Assembly (NCBI GenBank): GCA_028292665.1
Contig: JAQGLW010000012.1
Coordinates: 1-45,015 of the forward strand
DNA: 45,015 nucleotides
Direction of reading: 5' to 3'
DNA from: Herminiimonas sp.
GTDB taxonomy: Bacteria; Pseudomonadota; Gammaproteobacteria; Burkholderiales; Burkholderiaceae_D
Position 1 is the stretch's first letter. Each line of letters begins with the position of its first letter. This document shows positions 36,527-45,015 of this stretch, piece after piece. A program made the translations under genes and the position numbers. The notes under the pieces are model-generated. The model was not told where the DNA came from, made no database searches, and saw only the letters and a list, made by a program, of their open reading frames with translations.

Positions 36527-37132
36527 ATGGCAGACGCAATCGATTTCTATTTCGACTTTTCATCGCCGTACGGCTACTTCGCCGCATCGCGCATCGAGGC
36601 GCTCGCGGCGAAGCACGATCGCAACGTCGACTGGCATCCGGTATTGCTCGGTGCCGTATTCAAGACCACCGGCGGGATGCCGCTGTCGGCGATTCCGATG
36701 AAAGGCGATTATTCGTTCCATGATTTCGAGCGCACTGCCCGCTTCCACCGGATTCCGTATAACAGGCCGTCCGCATTTCCGCTGCCGACGCAGGCCGCCG
36801 CGCGTGCGATGCTGTGGGTGCGCACAACGCTCGGCGATGCCAAGGCGGTTGAATTCGCCAAGGCGGTCTATCGCGCTTATTTCGTCGATGGCGTCAATAT
36901 CGGCGAACCGTCCGCCGTTGCGCAGATCGGTTCCGGCATCGGCATCGATCCGGCGGCGCTGACCGAAGGATTGAATAGCGAACCGATCAAGGACAAGCTG
37001 AAAGCCGATGTCGCGCAGGCGATGGCGCGCGGCGTGTTCGGCTCGCCGTTCATGATCGTCGACGGCGAATCGTTCTGGGGCTTCGATCGTTTCGACCAGC
37101 TCGATGCGTTTCTGAAAAACGGCAAAATCTAG
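36527..37132 (+). CDS. 2-hydroxychromene-2-carboxylate isomerase family (DsbA-like)
   Basis: A 201-residue thioredoxin-fold protein of the kappa-GST/HCCA-isomerase family. The active Ser (S12 or S13) lies in FDFSSPYGYF, replacing the DsbA cysteines, and the cis-proline loop is GVFGSPFMIVDGESFWGFDR. Members isomerise 2-hydroxychromene-2-carboxylate in naphthalene breakdown, but many are found in acyl-CoA clusters with unknown role. A strong AAGGAG precedes the start. The gene follows the acyl-CoA dehydrogenase by 31 bases. Confidence 0.88.
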   Translation: MADAIDFYFDFSSPYGYFAASRIEALAAKHDRNVDWHPVLLGAVFKTTGGMPLSAIPMKGDYSFHDFERTARFHRIPYNRPSAFPLPTQAAARAMLWVRTTLGDAKAVEFAKAVYRAYFVDGVNIGEPSAVAQIGSGIGIDPAALTEGLNSEPIKDKLKADVAQAMARGVFGSPFMIVDGESFWGFDRFDQLDAFLKNGKI

Positions 37133-37153
37133 CAACCGGGAAAAGAGGCGGCG

Positions 37154-37555
37154 ATGGCGATGAAAAAAGGCTGTAAGGCGCTGGTCGAGGAAGCGGAAGC
37201 GCAGATCAGGCGCTATTCGGTCGAACAGGCGCAGGCCAGGCTGACCGATCCGGACGTGCAGTTCGTCGACATCCGCGACGTGCGCGAGCTCGAACGCGAA
37301 GGCGTCATTCCCGGCGCATTTCATGCGCCGCGCGGCATGATCGAATTCTGGGTCGATCCCGACTCGCCGTATTTCAAGCCGGTCTTCGGAGAAAAGAAGG
37401 AATTCATTTTCTTTTGCGCCGCCGGTTGGCGCAGCGCGTTGGCGACCAGGACGGTGCAGGACATGGGCTTGACGCCGGTTGCCGATATTGCGGGCGGCTT
37501 CAGCGCGTGGAAAGCGGCGGGCGCAGCGGTGGCGGAAAAGGCGAAGAAATCCTGA
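37154..37555 (+). CDS. Single-domain rhodanese-like sulfurtransferase
   Basis: A 133-residue rhodanese domain with the strand-helix VQFVDIRDVRELEREGVIPGAFHAPRG and the active-site C88 in FFCAAGWRSALA, then GGFSAWKAAG. It probably carries a persulfide on C88. It lies in the middle of the leucine cluster, between the HCCA isomerase and YchJ. A start six bases later is also possible. Confidence 0.88.
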   Translation: MAMKKGCKALVEEAEAQIRRYSVEQAQARLTDPDVQFVDIRDVRELEREGVIPGAFHAPRGMIEFWVDPDSPYFKPVFGEKKEFIFFCAAGWRSALATRTVQDMGLTPVADIAGGFSAWKAAGAAVAEKAKKS

Positions 37556-37604
37556 TGCGGCGATTCGATCCGGTTGCGTTTTATTGCGGCGGAGCGCTGC
37601 GGCG

Positions 37605-37994
37605 ATGAAGCAGACCCGCGCAGCGCCCTGTCCTTGCGGCGGCGGAGATTACGCAATGTGTTGCGGGCGTTTCATCGACGGCGGCGCCGTACCTGAAAGC
37701 GCGGCCGAGCTGATGCGCTCGCGCTACAGCGCGTATGCGTTGCGCAATGAAACGTATTTGAAAGCGACCTGGCATCCGGACACGCGGCCGTCCGGCGCGG
37801 CGGTGCAGGACGATGAGGTGAAGTGGCTGGGGCTCGACGTACGCAGGCATGAGCCGGCGGGAGACAAGGCAACGGTAGAATTTGTCGCGCGATACAAGCT
37901 TGGGGGACGCGCGCATCGATTGCACGAAATCAGCAATTTCGTGCGGGAAAATGCGCGCTGGTATTACGTGGATGGAAGCTTTCCGGAAAAATAA
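37605..37994 (+). CDS. YchJ-family SEC-C motif protein
   Basis: A 129-residue protein of the YchJ (UPF0225) family. The N-terminal SEC-C zinc motif reads [15 protein letters not shown], followed by [28 protein letters not shown], and the NTF2-like C-terminal half ([10 protein letters not shown] to WYYVDGSF). The biochemical role is unknown. It ends 1 base before the carboxylase beta subunit and is therefore probably co-translated with it. Confidence 0.85.
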   Translation: MKQTRAAPCPCGGGDYAMCCGRFIDGGAVPESAAELMRSRYSAYALRNETYLKATWHPDTRPSGAAVQDDEVKWLGLDVRRHEPAGDKATVEFVARYKLGGRAHRLHEISNFVRENARWYYVDGSFPEK

Positions 37995-37995
37995 A

Positions 37996-39603
37996 ATGAC
38001 AATCATCGAGTCGAAGTTGAACAGCCGTTCGGAGGATTTCAAGGCGAACGCATCCGCGATGCAGGCGCTGGTCGACGACCTGAAAGCGAAGGTCGCAAAA
38101 ATCGCATTGGGCGGCGGCGACGATGCGCGCAAGAAGCACACTGCGCGCGGCAAGCTGCTGCCGCGCGACCGGGTGCAGATGCTGCTCGATCCCGGCACGC
38201 CGTTCCTGGAATTTTCGCAATTGGCGGCGTACGAGATGTATCACAATGCGGCTCCGTCGGCCGGCATCATCACCGGCATCGGCCGCATCGCCGGCCGGGA
38301 GTGCGTGATCGTCTGCAACGATGCGACCGTCAAGGGCGGCACCTATTATCCGGTAACGGTCAAGAAACACTTGCGCGCGCAGGAAATCGCCGAGCAAAAC
38401 AATCTGCCTTGCATTTACCTGGTCGACAGCGGCGGCGCGAATCTGCCGAACCAGGATGACGTATTTCCCGACCGCGACCATTTCGGCCGCATTTTCTACA
38501 ACCAGGCCAATCTGTCGGCCAAGGGCGTGCCGCAAGTCGCGGTCGTGATGGGTTCTTGCACCGCCGGCGGCGCCTATGTGCCGGCGATGAGCGACGAGTC
38601 GATCATCGTCAAGGATCAGGGCACGATTTTTCTCGGCGGTCCGCCGCTGGTGAAGGCCGCCACCGGTGAAGTGGTTACCGCCGAGGAATTGGGCGGCGGC
38701 GATGTCCATACCCGGCTGTCCGGCGTAGTCGACCATCTCGCGCAAAACGATTTGCATGCGCTGTCGCTGGCGCGCACGATCGTCGGCAATCTGAACCGCC
38801 GGAAGCGGCATGAACTGGTATTGCGCGAACCGGTCGAGCCGAAATTCCCGGCGCAGGAACTGTACGGCGTGATCCCGGTCGATACGCGCAAGCCGTTCGA
38901 CGTGCGCGAAGTGATTGCGCGCATCGTCGACGGCAGCGGGTTCGATGAATTCAAGGCGCGCTACGGCACCACGCTGATCTGCGGCTTCGCCCATATTTTC
39001 GGCATGCCGGTCGGCATCATCGCCAACAACGGCATCCTGTTTTCCGAATCGGCATTGAAGGGCACGCATTTCATCGAGCTGTGCTGCCAGCGCAAAATCC
39101 CGCTGGTATTTCTGCAGAACATCACCGGCTTCATGGTCGGCCGCAAGTATGAAAACGAAGGCATCGCGCGCAACGGCGCGAAAATGGTGACGGCCGTCGC
39201 CACCGCCGCAGTGCCGAAATTCACCGTGATCATCGGCGGCAGTTTCGGCGCCGGCAATTACGGCATGTGCGGCCGCGCATTTTCACCGCGTTTTTTGTGG
39301 ATGTGGCCGAATGCGCGCATCTCGGTGATGGGCGGCGACCAGGCGGCAAGCGTGCTGGCCACCGTCAAGCGCGACGGCATCGAAGGCAAGGGCGGTGCGT
39401 GGAGCAGCGAAGAGGAAGAGGCATTCAAGCAGCCGATCCGGGATCAGTACGAGCATCAGGGTCATCCGTATTATGCAAGCGCGCGTTTGTGGGATGACGG
39501 CGTGATCGACCCGGCCGATACGCGGATGGTGTTGGGACTGGGTTTGAGCGCGGCGTTGAATGCGCCGATTCCGGAGACGAAGTTCGGCGTGTTCCGGATG
39601 TGA
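37996..39603 (+). CDS. liuB: Methylcrotonyl-CoA carboxylase beta subunit (carboxyltransferase)
   Basis: A 535-residue carboxyltransferase, the normal length for the beta chain of 3-methylcrotonyl-CoA carboxylase. It has the N- and C-terminal crotonase-like halves, with [38 protein letters not shown] and [36 protein letters not shown]. It transfers CO2 from carboxybiotin to 3-methylcrotonyl-CoA, the step after isovaleryl-CoA dehydrogenase. It needs the biotin-carrying alpha subunit, whose gene usually lies close by but is not found in this window. The ATG at 37996 is chosen over the frame extension within YchJ. Confidence 0.94.
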   Translation: MTIIESKLNSRSEDFKANASAMQALVDDLKAKVAKIALGGGDDARKKHTARGKLLPRDRVQMLLDPGTPFLEFSQLAAYEMYHNAAPSAGIITGIGRIAGRECVIVCNDATVKGGTYYPVTVKKHLRAQEIAEQNNLPCIYLVDSGGANLPNQDDVFPDRDHFGRIFYNQANLSAKGVPQVAVVMGSCTAGGAYVPAMSDESIIVKDQGTIFLGGPPLVKAATGEVVTAEELGGGDVHTRLSGVVDHLAQNDLHALSLARTIVGNLNRRKRHELVLREPVEPKFPAQELYGVIPVDTRKPFDVREVIARIVDGSGFDEFKARYGTTLICGFAHIFGMPVGIIANNGILFSESALKGTHFIELCCQRKIPLVFLQNITGFMVGRKYENEGIARNGAKMVTAVATAAVPKFTVIIGGSFGAGNYGMCGRAFSPRFLWMWPNARISVMGGDQAASVLATVKRDGIEGKGGAWSSEEEEAFKQPIRDQYEHQGHPYYASARLWDDGVIDPADTRMVLGLGLSAALNAPIPETKFGVFRM

Positions 39604-39627
39604 GCCCGATGTCATAAAGGAAAATCG

Positions 39628-40491
39628 ATGGCTATTTTATTGCGCATTATTTTCAGCGTGCTGGCAGGCTTGCTCGGCGCGCATGCCGTAGCGGCGACCG
39701 AGCAGGAAATCGACATTCCGCTGGTTGCCAAAAATGTTCCCGGCGAATCGCATTCGAGGCTGGTTGCGACCGAGTACCGGCCCGACGGCCCCGGGCCGTT
39801 TCCGCTGGCCGTGATCAATCACGGCAGTCCGCGCAATGCAAGAGACCGCGCCAATACCACCGGCCAAAAATACAGGGCGCAGTCGGAAGCGCTGGTGGCG
39901 CGCGGTTTCGTGGTGATCAACCCGGTACGGCGCGGCTACGGAAAATCGGACGGGCCGTGGGCGGAAGATTACCATTCCTGCAGCAATCCTTCCTATTACG
40001 AAGCCGGGCTGGAGAGCGCCGCGGATATCGCCGCTGCACTCGATTATGCGAAAACCAGGCCGTATATCGATGCGATGCATACCGTGCTGATCGGCAAATC
40101 GGCCGGCGGCTTCGGCGTGCTGGCGCTTGCCAGCCGGCATCCGCCCGGCGTGATCGGCGTGATCAATTTCGCCGGCGGTCGCGGTTCGCAGGGACCGAAC
40201 AATGTCTGCAACGAGGGCCGGCTGGTCGATGCTTTTTCCCGCTACGCGGCTACCACGCAGGTGCCGATGCTGTGGTTCTATGCGGAAAACGATCTTTTTT
40301 TCGGGCCGGCATTGGCGAACCGGATGGCGGACGCATATCGCAGCAAAGGCGTCGACGTGAATTACATCGCGGTGCCGCCGTACGGAAGGGACGGACATGC
40401 ATTCTTCGACAATGCGCGCAATCTGGACGCCTGGATCGGCAAGGTCGATGCATTCCTTGAAAAAATCGGTTTAAGGCAGGCAATGAAATGA
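39628..40491 (+). CDS. Secreted alpha/beta hydrolase (dienelactone hydrolase-like)
   Basis: A 287-residue protein with a signal peptide (AILLRIIFSVLAGLLGAHAVAA). The mature part is an alpha/beta hydrolase: oxyanion stretch VINHGSPRN, nucleophile S158 in IGKSAGGFGVLAL, acidic residue probably in ENDLFFG, and His in GHAFFDN. It is predicted to act on small esters or peptides outside the cytoplasm. Its location inside a cytoplasmic leucine pathway is odd, yet its last four bases overlap the start of the next gene, showing that it is part of the transcript. AAAGGAAAA precedes the start. Confidence 0.83.
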   Translation: MAILLRIIFSVLAGLLGAHAVAATEQEIDIPLVAKNVPGESHSRLVATEYRPDGPGPFPLAVINHGSPRNARDRANTTGQKYRAQSEALVARGFVVINPVRRGYGKSDGPWAEDYHSCSNPSYYEAGLESAADIAAALDYAKTRPYIDAMHTVLIGKSAGGFGVLALASRHPPGVIGVINFAGGRGSQGPNNVCNEGRLVDAFSRYAATTQVPMLWFYAENDLFFGPALANRMADAYRSKGVDVNYIAVPPYGRDGHAFFDNARNLDAWIGKVDAFLEKIGLRQAMK

Positions 40492-41276
40492 GATTCGCAA
40501 CCCTTGAAATCCGGATGCGCCAGGCATCGGCATCAGTCATCCTCAATCGCCCGGACGTGCGCAACGCCTTCAACGAAACCGCGATCGCCGAGATTACGCA
40601 GGCTTTTCGGGAACTGGGCGCGGACAATTCCGTCCGCGCCATCGTGCTCGCGGCGCGCGGTCCGGCGTTCTGCGCCGGCGCCGACCTGAACTGGATGAAG
40701 AAAATGGCGGACTACACGCATGCCGAAAATCTGGCCGATGCGGCGCAACTGGCCGGCATGCTGCGCACGATTTATCTGTGTCCGAAGCCGGTGGTGGCAA
40801 AAGTGCAAGGCGATTGTTATGCGGGCGGCATGGGATTGGTCGCCGCATCCGATATCGCGATCGCGGCTGAAACCGCAAATTTCTGCCTGTCGGAGGTAAA
40901 ACTGGGTTTGATTCCTGCGACAATCTCACCTTACGTGATCGGCGCGATGGGCGAACGTGCGGCGCGGCGCTATTTTTTGACGGCCGAGCGGTTTTCGGCG
41001 CGCGAAGCGCACCGGATCGGTTTCGTGCACGACGTGGCGGAACCTGACGCGCTGGACGCGGCGGTGGATGGAATCGTCGACGCATTGCTGGCGGCCGGTC
41101 CGCATGCAGTGACGGAGGCCAAGCGGCTGGTGCGCGATGTTTCCGGCAAGCCGCTGACCGACGCGCTGGTCGACGATACGGTGGCGCGCATCGCCGACAT
41201 CCGCGCATCGGAAGAGGGCCGTGAAGGAGTGCGATCGTTTCTGGAAAAGCGCAAGCCGGGTTGGCTTGGTTCGTAG
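40488..41276 (+). CDS. liuC: Methylglutaconyl-CoA hydratase
   Basis: A 262-residue crotonase-fold hydratase. The segments NRPDVRNAFNETAIAEI, GPAFCAGADLNWMKKMADYT and the catalytic block LSEVKLGLIPATISPYVIGAMGERAARRYFLTAERF are characteristic of 3-methylglutaconyl-CoA hydratases in leucine degradation. It follows the carboxylase product in the pathway. It overlaps the hydrolase gene by 4 bases. The next pathway enzymes (alpha subunit, HMG-CoA lyase) are not located here. Confidence 0.92.
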   Translation: MRFATLEIRMRQASASVILNRPDVRNAFNETAIAEITQAFRELGADNSVRAIVLAARGPAFCAGADLNWMKKMADYTHAENLADAAQLAGMLRTIYLCPKPVVAKVQGDCYAGGMGLVAASDIAIAAETANFCLSEVKLGLIPATISPYVIGAMGERAARRYFLTAERFSAREAHRIGFVHDVAEPDALDAAVDGIVDALLAAGPHAVTEAKRLVRDVSGKPLTDALVDDTVARIADIRASEEGREGVRSFLEKRKPGWLGS

Positions 41277-41336
41277 GTTCCTTTCTTCCGAAGGGAAGGA
41301 GCCGATCAGCAGTCGATGGAATTTCTGGAGTAGTAG

Positions 41337-42674
41337 TTGGAATCAAGCAAACAAACCGATTGGGTCGCACGCAGCCTGAAAAGCGTATGGCATCCGTGCA
41401 CGCAGATGCAGCACCACGAAACGGTGCCGCTGGTGCCGGTCAGCCATGGCCGAGGCGCGTGGCTGTATGACGCCGAAGGCAGGCGCTATCTGGATGCGAT
41501 CAGCTCATGGTGGGTCAACCTGTTCGGCCACGCGAATCCGCGCATCAATGCGGCGCTCAAGGATCAGCTCGATCGGCTCGAGCACGCGATGCTGGCCGGT
41601 TTTACGCATGAGCCGGTGATCACGTTGTCGGAGCGGCTGTCGGCGCTGACCGGCAATGTGCTCGGCCACTGTTTTTATGCATCGGACGGCGCATCGGCTG
41701 TCGAGATCGCGTTGAAGATGAGCTTTCATGCATGGCGCAACGGCGGCCTTTCAGACAAACAGGAATTCGTTTGCCTGAAAGGCGGCTATCACGGCGAAAC
41801 CATCGGCGCGCTGGCGGTGACCGACGTGCCGCTGTTCAGCGATGCGTACGGTCCGTTGCTGCGGCGCGCGCATGTCGTCGCGGCGCCGGACGCGCGCGCC
41901 GCGCAGGAAGGCGAATCGGCCGCCGATGTCGCGCGCCGCGCCGCGCGCGAACTGGAAGCGTTGTTGCAGGAACGGGCCGGCCGCATCGCCGCCGTGATCG
42001 TCGAGCCGCTGGTGCAGTGCGCGGCCGGGATGGCGATGCACGATCCGGTTTATCTGGCCGAAGTGCGGGCATTGTGCGACCGGTTCCAGGTGCATCTGAT
42101 CGCCGATGAAATTGCGGTCGGCTGCGGCCGCACCGGCACTTTTTTCGCGTGCGAGCAGGCCGGCATCTGGCCCGACTTCCTGTGCCTGTCCAAAGGCATC
42201 AGCGGCGGTTATCTGCCGTTGTCGCTGGTGATGACGCGCGATGCGATTTACGATGCGTTTTATCACAGCGATATTGCGCGCGGTTTTCTGCACTCGCATT
42301 CGTACACCGGCAATCCGCTCGCCTGCCGCGCGGCGCTGGCGACGCTGGCGATATTCGACGACGACGATGTGCTGAACCGCAACCGGGTGCGCGGCGCACG
42401 GCTTACACAGGCATTGGCGCCGCTGGCAGCGCATCGGCAGGTGCGTCATTTCCGCCGGCGCGGCATGATCTGGGCGTTCGATGCGGTCGTCGATCCGGCC
42501 GAAGCGGCGACTTTTTCGCGCCGCTTTTTTGCCGCGGCGCTGCAACACGAGTTGCTGCTACGGCCGATCGGGCGCACCGTATACCTGATGCCGCCGTATG
42601 TGCTGGACGATGATGAAATCGATGGCCTGGCGGCGCGCACGCAATCCGTATTTGAACAAGTGGTCGGAACATGA
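41337..42674 (+). CDS. bioA: Adenosylmethionine-8-amino-7-oxononanoate aminotransferase
   Basis: A 445-residue class III PLP aminotransferase that makes 7,8-diaminononanoate from KAPA with SAM as donor. Markers are [12 protein letters not shown] near the N-terminus, [47 protein letters not shown], and the PLP lysine K286 in [13 protein letters not shown]. The start appears to be TTG at 41337, six bases after GGAG; no ATG exists before the conserved start. The bioF gene follows at once, making one biotin operon. Confidence 0.95.
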   Translation: MESSKQTDWVARSLKSVWHPCTQMQHHETVPLVPVSHGRGAWLYDAEGRRYLDAISSWWVNLFGHANPRINAALKDQLDRLEHAMLAGFTHEPVITLSERLSALTGNVLGHCFYASDGASAVEIALKMSFHAWRNGGLSDKQEFVCLKGGYHGETIGALAVTDVPLFSDAYGPLLRRAHVVAAPDARAAQEGESAADVARRAARELEALLQERAGRIAAVIVEPLVQCAAGMAMHDPVYLAEVRALCDRFQVHLIADEIAVGCGRTGTFFACEQAGIWPDFLCLSKGISGGYLPLSLVMTRDAIYDAFYHSDIARGFLHSHSYTGNPLACRAALATLAIFDDDDVLNRNRVRGARLTQALAPLAAHRQVRHFRRRGMIWAFDAVVDPAEAATFSRRFFAAALQHELLLRPIGRTVYLMPPYVLDDDEIDGLAARTQSVFEQVVGT

Positions 42675-42684
42675 GGATGGACGC

Positions 42685-43893
42685 GTGACAATGGAATTAC
42701 TCGACAGGCTCGAACGCGAGCTGCAGGCGCTGGACCAACGCAGTCTGCGCCGCCGCCGGCGCATCGCCGACACCGCATGCGCGCCGCGCGTGCAGGTCGA
42801 CGGCCGGCCGATGCTGGCGTTTTGCAGCAACGATTATCTGGGCCTGGCGGCGCATCCGCTGGTGATCGAAGCGTTGCGCGACGGCGCAACGCGTTACGGC
42901 GCCGGCAGCGGCGCGTCGCATTTGATCAGCGGCCATTCGCGCGCGCATGCGCAGCTGGAAGAGCGGCTCGCGGAGTTCGTGTCGCCGCATCTGGAATCGG
43001 CGCGCGCACTGTATTTCGGCACCGGCTACATGGCCAACCTGGCGGTGATCAGCGCGCTGGCCGGGCGCGATGCCGCGGTATTTTCCGAATCGTTGAATCA
43101 CGCATCGCTGATCGACGGCGCCCGGCTGTCGCGCGCCGCGGTGCAGATATATCCGCATGGCGACATCGATGCACTGGCCGGCCTGCTTGCCGCAAGCACG
43201 GCGCCGACCAGGGTCGTGGTGACCGACAGCGTATTCAGCATGGACGGCGATCTGGCGCCGCTGCCGGCATTGCTGGCGTTGTGCGAGCGGCACGGCGCAT
43301 GGCTGATAGTCGACGATGCGCACGGTTTCGGCGTGCTCGGTGCGCATGGCCGCGGCGTGCTGGAACATTTCAGCCTGTGCTCGCCGTATCTGGTCTACAT
43401 GGGGACGCTCGGCAAGGCGGCCGGCGTCGGCGGCGCATTTGTCGCCGCCCATGCGACCGTGATCGAATGGCTGGTGCAGCGCGCCCGGCCTTATATCTAT
43501 ACGACTGCCGCCGCGCCGGCGCTGGCGCATGCGCTGCTGACCGGCATCGACATCATCGCAGGCGACGAGGGCGCCGCGCGGCGCGCCCATTTGCGCGCGC
43601 TGATTCGGCAATTGCAGCACGGATTGACGGTGCGGCGCTGGCGCCGGATGCAATCCGAAACCGCGATTCAACCGCTGATCATCGGCCGCAATGACGAAGC
43701 AATGCAGATCGCCGCCGCGCTGTATGCGCAAGGATTATGGGTGCCGGCGATCCGGCCGCCGACGGTGCCGCCCGGCACCGCGCGCCTGCGCGTGACGCTG
43801 TCGGCCGCGCATACCGCGGACGACGTGCTGCAACTGACGACGGCGCTCAACGCGCTCGAATCCGAATCGCTGCTTGAAGAGGGCATGAAATGA
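42685..43893 (+). CDS. bioF: 8-amino-7-oxononanoate synthase
   Basis: A 402-residue PLP enzyme joining pimeloyl-thioester and alanine to KAPA. Blocks: [51 protein letters not shown], and the PLP lysine K244 in [13 protein letters not shown]. The start is put at GTG 42685, 8 bases after GAGG; the ATG at 42691, two codons later, is the alternative. The last four bases overlap bioD. The TIYTTAA-like ending ([17 protein letters not shown]) is usual. Confidence 0.94.
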   Translation: MTMELLDRLERELQALDQRSLRRRRRIADTACAPRVQVDGRPMLAFCSNDYLGLAAHPLVIEALRDGATRYGAGSGASHLISGHSRAHAQLEERLAEFVSPHLESARALYFGTGYMANLAVISALAGRDAAVFSESLNHASLIDGARLSRAAVQIYPHGDIDALAGLLAASTAPTRVVVTDSVFSMDGDLAPLPALLALCERHGAWLIVDDAHGFGVLGAHGRGVLEHFSLCSPYLVYMGTLGKAAGVGGAFVAAHATVIEWLVQRARPYIYTTAAAPALAHALLTGIDIIAGDEGAARRAHLRALIRQLQHGLTVRRWRRMQSETAIQPLIIGRNDEAMQIAAALYAQGLWVPAIRPPTVPPGTARLRVTLSAAHTADDVLQLTTALNALESESLLEEGMK

Positions 43894-44603
43894 ACGCCGC
43901 CTGTTCCTGGTTCGTCACCGGCACCGATACCGAAGTCGGCAAGACGCTGATATCGACAGCGTTGCTGCATGCGCTGGCGCAGCGCGGCCTGCGCGCCGCC
44001 GGCATGAAACCGGTGGCTGCCGGCGCCGTGCTGCGCGACGGCGCATGGCATAACGACGATGCGGATAATCTGGCCGCCGCCGCCAATGTCGCGTTGCCGC
44101 CGGCGTTGACCACGCCGTACCTGCTGCGCGAGGCAGCCGCGCCGCACATCGCCGCCGCGCTTGAAAACGTCGCGATCGATCCGGCGCATATCCGCAGCTG
44201 TTACGACCGGATAGCCGCCGCGGCCGAGGCGGTCGTGGTCGAGGGCGTCGGCGGATTCCGCGTGCCGTTGTCGGACCGCTTCGATACCGCCGATCTGGCG
44301 CAGCAGCTCGGATTGCCGGTCATACTGGTAGTGGGGCTGCGGCTCGGCTGCATCAACCATGCATTGCTGACCGCGGATGCGATTGCCGCGCGCGGACTGA
44401 CGCTGGCCGGCTGGGTTGCCAACGGCATCGACCCGGCGATGCCGCATGCGGAAGCCAACGTCGAAGCGCTGGCGGCCCGGTTGCAGGCGCCGCCGCTGGG
44501 CGGCGTGCCCTGGCTCGCAGTGCCGTCGGCCGCCGCCGCCGCCGCCTGTCTCGATTTTTCGTGTTTGCCGGGGTGGCCCGGCGCACGTTCCGTTTCAACT
44601 TGA
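43890..44603 (+). CDS. bioD: Dethiobiotin synthetase
   Basis: A 237-residue P-loop ATP-dependent carboxylase that closes the ureido ring. The Walker [10 protein letters not shown] is at residues 11-19, the catalytic Lys is in MKPVAAG, and [12 protein letters not shown] and [13 protein letters not shown] follow. It is somewhat longer than the E. coli enzyme (about 224), with an Ala-rich C-terminus. It overlaps bioF by 4 bases, so the two are translationally coupled. Confidence 0.94.
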   Translation: MNAACSWFVTGTDTEVGKTLISTALLHALAQRGLRAAGMKPVAAGAVLRDGAWHNDDADNLAAAANVALPPALTTPYLLREAAAPHIAAALENVAIDPAHIRSCYDRIAAAAEAVVVEGVGGFRVPLSDRFDTADLAQQLGLPVILVVGLRLGCINHALLTADAIAARGLTLAGWVANGIDPAMPHAEANVEALAARLQAPPLGGVPWLAVPSAAAAAACLDFSCLPGWPGARSVST

Positions 44604-44620
44604 TATAAAGGAAGTTGTCC

Positions 44621-45015
44621 ATGTCTTCGCATCCTGTTTCGTTTCATCCGACCGCCGCCGCCAAGGCCGCGACCGCATCGCGCACCGATGCGTGGCCGGT
44701 CGACGCCGTGCTGGCGTTGTTCGAATTGCCGTTCAACGACTTGTTGTATCGCGCGCAGCAAGTGCATCGTGCGCATTTCGATCCGAGCGAAGTCGAACTC
44801 GCCACGCTGTTGTCGATCAAGACCGGCGGCTGTCCGGAAGACTGCGGCTACTGTCCGCAGGCGGCGCGTTACGACACCGGCGTGACGGCGCAAAAAATAT
44901 TGCCGCTCGATACCGTGCTGCACGCGGCGCGCGAAGCCAAGGCGCACGGCGCGACCCGCTTTTGCATGGGCGCCGCATGGCGCGAACCGAAGGACCGCGA
45001 TCTGGAGCATGTCGA
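44621..45015 (+). CDS. bioB: Biotin synthase, 3' end outside the window
   Basis: The first 131 codons of a radical-SAM biotin synthase. The 4Fe-4S motif C71-x3-C75-x2-C78 stands in [20 protein letters not shown], and [20 protein letters not shown] and [13 protein letters not shown] follow the family pattern. It inserts sulfur into dethiobiotin. An Ala-rich N-terminal stretch of about 25 residues precedes the conserved part. AAAGGA lies 8 bases before the ATG. The gene is cut by the window end. Confidence 0.95.
   Translation, partial: MSSHPVSFHPTAAAKAATASRTDAWPVDAVLALFELPFNDLLYRAQQVHRAHFDPSEVELATLLSIKTGGCPEDCGYCPQAARYDTGVTAQKILPLDTVLHAAREAKAHGATRFCMGAAWREPKDRDLEHV

Noticed and set aside
41316-41333. 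Five-codon ORF MEFLE before bioA
   Set aside because: Too short and without a well-spaced ribosome site; the GGAG inside it serves the TTG start of bioA.

Overview
The window is chromosomal DNA of a GC-rich betaproteobacterium of the order Burkholderiales. Gene content and order (argS, an FtsN-like SPOR protein, dsbA; a bioA-bioF-bioD-bioB run; a leucine-degradation cluster holding aceK; several tripartite tricarboxylate transporter receptors) suit the Oxalobacteraceae (Herminiimonas, Collimonas or Noviherbaspirillum type). This placement is inference from protein character; no 16S or other marker is present.

Layout. (1) 1-1939: the end of a TauD-type dioxygenase and a solitary periplasmic receptor of the Bug/TctC type. 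(2) 2044-6543: a structured leader, then a two-gene signalling unit, a soluble HDOD-GAF histidine kinase followed 7 bases later by a REC-PAS-GGDEF-EAL response regulator; this predicts phospho-relay control of cyclic di-GMP. (3) 6628-10376: a 1010-residue FAD/4Fe-4S 2-hydroxyacid dehydrogenase (YdiJ type) and its GntR/FCD regulator, divergent from (4) 10495-16165: a strong promoter, a decayed serine-glyoxylate aminotransferase, a complete tripartite tricarboxylate transporter (receptor, TctB, TctA), an enoyl-CoA hydratase-like protein and a class III CoA-transferase. This looks like uptake and CoA activation of an unknown carboxylate. (5) 16338-17693: a glycosidase-like protein behind a 13-codon leader ORF.

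(6) 17971-21791: an AT-richer phage-like island. A small HTH regulator faces leftward. To its right are a phage-replication-type protein, a Sak4-like RecA/AAA ATPase, a Gp157-family protein and an SSB with an intact acidic tail. Three copies of one palindrome (consensus CTACCAAnnTnGTAG) occur around these genes, two of them exactly in the spacer of a promoter. No integrase, capsid or lysis gene is visible. This compact, self-regulated ssDNA-recombination module is the most unusual feature of the window.

(7) 21843-28264: a REP-like palindrome, hydroxypyruvate isomerase, argS, a SPOR protein, dsbA, a good intrinsic terminator, an SDR, a cobalamin-binding-type protein without a signal peptide, and a convergent HTH regulator. 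(8) 28477-41276: a metallo-beta-lactamase-fold hydrolase divergent from a MerR/LiuR regulator, then the leucine/isovalerate cluster (ivd, aceK, thiolase, SDR, acyl-CoA dehydrogenase, HCCA isomerase, rhodanese, YchJ, methylcrotonyl-CoA carboxylase beta subunit, a secreted alpha/beta hydrolase, methylglutaconyl-CoA hydratase). Two perfect palindromes mark the LiuR operators. The biotin-bearing alpha subunit gene expected beside the beta subunit is absent. (9) 41337-45015: bioA, bioF, bioD and the start of bioB, so biotin synthesis follows directly behind a biotin-dependent pathway.
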